NCBI RefSeq assembly: GCF_002847505.1
Contig: NZ_MXAV01000040.1
Span: 1 to 64,000, forward strand
Source: Acidithiobacillus marinus
GTDB lineage: Bacteria; Pseudomonadota; Gammaproteobacteria; Acidithiobacillales; Acidithiobacillaceae
Direction: 5' to 3'
DNA: 64,000 nt
The notes under the pieces are model-generated. The model was not told where the DNA came from, did no database searches, and saw nothing but the letters and a program-made list of their open reading frames with translations. The position numbers and the translations under genes were made by a program. Below, piece by piece: positions 63,532 to 64,000 of the stretch (positions within the stretch are counted from its first letter, which is position 1; the number at the start of each line of letters is the position of its first letter).

Positions 63532-64000
63532 ATGGAAGAAGAAAAGGTCTCCTCAGCACGCATCTTAATTGTTGAGGATGAAGAAGGTATCCAAGAGCTT
63601 CTGCGCGTGGCGCTGCAACGCCACGGTTTTGACGTGTGTTGTGAAGGTAGCGTGGAAGCTGCGGAATCCGTCCTGAAAAGCTGGGCGCCGCAAATGATCA
63701 TTCTTGATTGGATGTTACCGGGAGAAAACGGGGTAGCCTGGTGCAGGCTTTTGCGACGGCGCGAGGAAACCCAGAAGTTGCCCATCATCCTCCTGACTGC
63801 ACGGGGTGAAGAGGGTGATCGGGTACATGGACTCGAATCCGGCGCCGACGATTATCTGGCCAAACCGTTCTCTCCCCGCGAACTGGTAGCGCGCGTCAAT
63901 GCACTGTTACGGCGCAGCTATGGGAATCATTCCGCAGGTGTGGTCAAGCTGGGTGAATTGCAGGTCGACCTGCGCGCCCATCGTGTGCATGTGCAAGATG
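63532..64000 (+). CDS. phoB: PhoB-like two-component response regulator, cut by window edge
   Basis: 156 codons before the window ends. Receiver domain: 'RILIVEDEEGIQELLRVALQRHGFDV', the phospho-acceptor Asp in 'MIILDWMLPGENGVAW', 'PIILLTARGEEGDRVHGLESGADDYLAKPFSPRELVARV'. The DNA-binding winged helix begins at 'VVKLGELQVDLRAHRV' and is truncated. The receiver and spacing resemble PhoB of phosphate starvation; the symbol is by resemblance. Confidence 0.85.
   Translation, partial: MEEEKVSSARILIVEDEEGIQELLRVALQRHGFDVCCEGSVEAAESVLKSWAPQMIILDWMLPGENGVAWCRLLRRREETQKLPIILLTARGEEGDRVHGLESGADDYLAKPFSPRELVARVNALLRRSYGNHSAGVVKLGELQVDLRAHRVHVQD

Overview
The window is a chromosomal segment of a gammaproteobacterium-like chemolithotroph, most consistent with Acidithiobacillus. 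This is an inference from moderate GC, a complete isc operon with cysE and mnmA at its ends, the mpl-ubiX pair and the small thiS-thiG pair; no 16S or other decisive marker is present. Most of it is dense housekeeping sequence.

Layout. 1-506 is one end of an ISL3-family insertion sequence, which truncates a GGDEF/diguanylate cyclase gene (to 2407). 2448-9141 (minus) holds a small unknown protein, a GST-fold protein, an EVE-domain protein, cyaY, recQ, apaH, a DsrE-like protein and a photolyase. 9257-11521 (plus) holds a DUF2237 gene and modBC without modA. 11595-12247 is an AbrB/PIN toxin-antitoxin pair. Then come rpsT, rep, lgt and a DadA-like oxidoreductase. 17020-18677 is a toxin-antitoxin graveyard: a frameshifted yafQ, its intact dinJ, a doubly broken regulator and an intact fitAB, ending at IS200/IS605-like hairpins. 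18990-22497 (minus) is a surface-polysaccharide patch that is AT-rich in its glycosyltransferase and methyltransferase: glycosyltransferase, frameshifted methyltransferase and Wzx-type flippase.

22616-27928 (minus) is the most unusual coding region. It has four complete MNT nucleotidyltransferase/HEPN pairs plus an MNT stub, two intact Uma2 genes, two Uma2 internal-deletion relics and a HicB-like gene. Every MNT gene begins with the same ~118-bp segment and then diverges completely, so the array looks like a set of cassettes on a common 5' module.

28128-36489 holds thiS-thiG, mpl, ubiX, an MlaFE-type lipid ABC pair (the permease carries a fused STAS domain), a LEA-like lipoprotein, and a tightly overlapping minus-strand operon of an EEP hydrolase, a degenerate JAB-like protein, an E1-like (MoeB/ThiF) enzyme and an unknown protein. 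36515-40858 is an AttH-like lipocalin with an FtsX-type permease and a LolD-like ATPase. tRNA-Ser(GCU) lies at 41023. 41587-45868 holds trxA, rho, rpmE, a malic enzyme and an AI-2E family protein; then ilvD, a NYN-domain protein, argA, bolA, yciI, yciB, a DUF815 ATPase and suhB. 53408-61757 holds trmJ, cysE and the iron-sulphur operon iscR-iscS-iscU-iscA-hscB-hscA-fdx-iscX, followed by mnmA, which uses sulphur supplied by IscS. rhlE and the start of a PhoB-like regulator close the window.

The most striking non-coding feature is a pair of ~185-bp palindromic elements (53165-53355 and 61792-61974). They share a ~128-nt core with nested stems, including a compensatory base change, but each is bounded by its own long inverted repeat, unrelated in sequence to that of the other copy.
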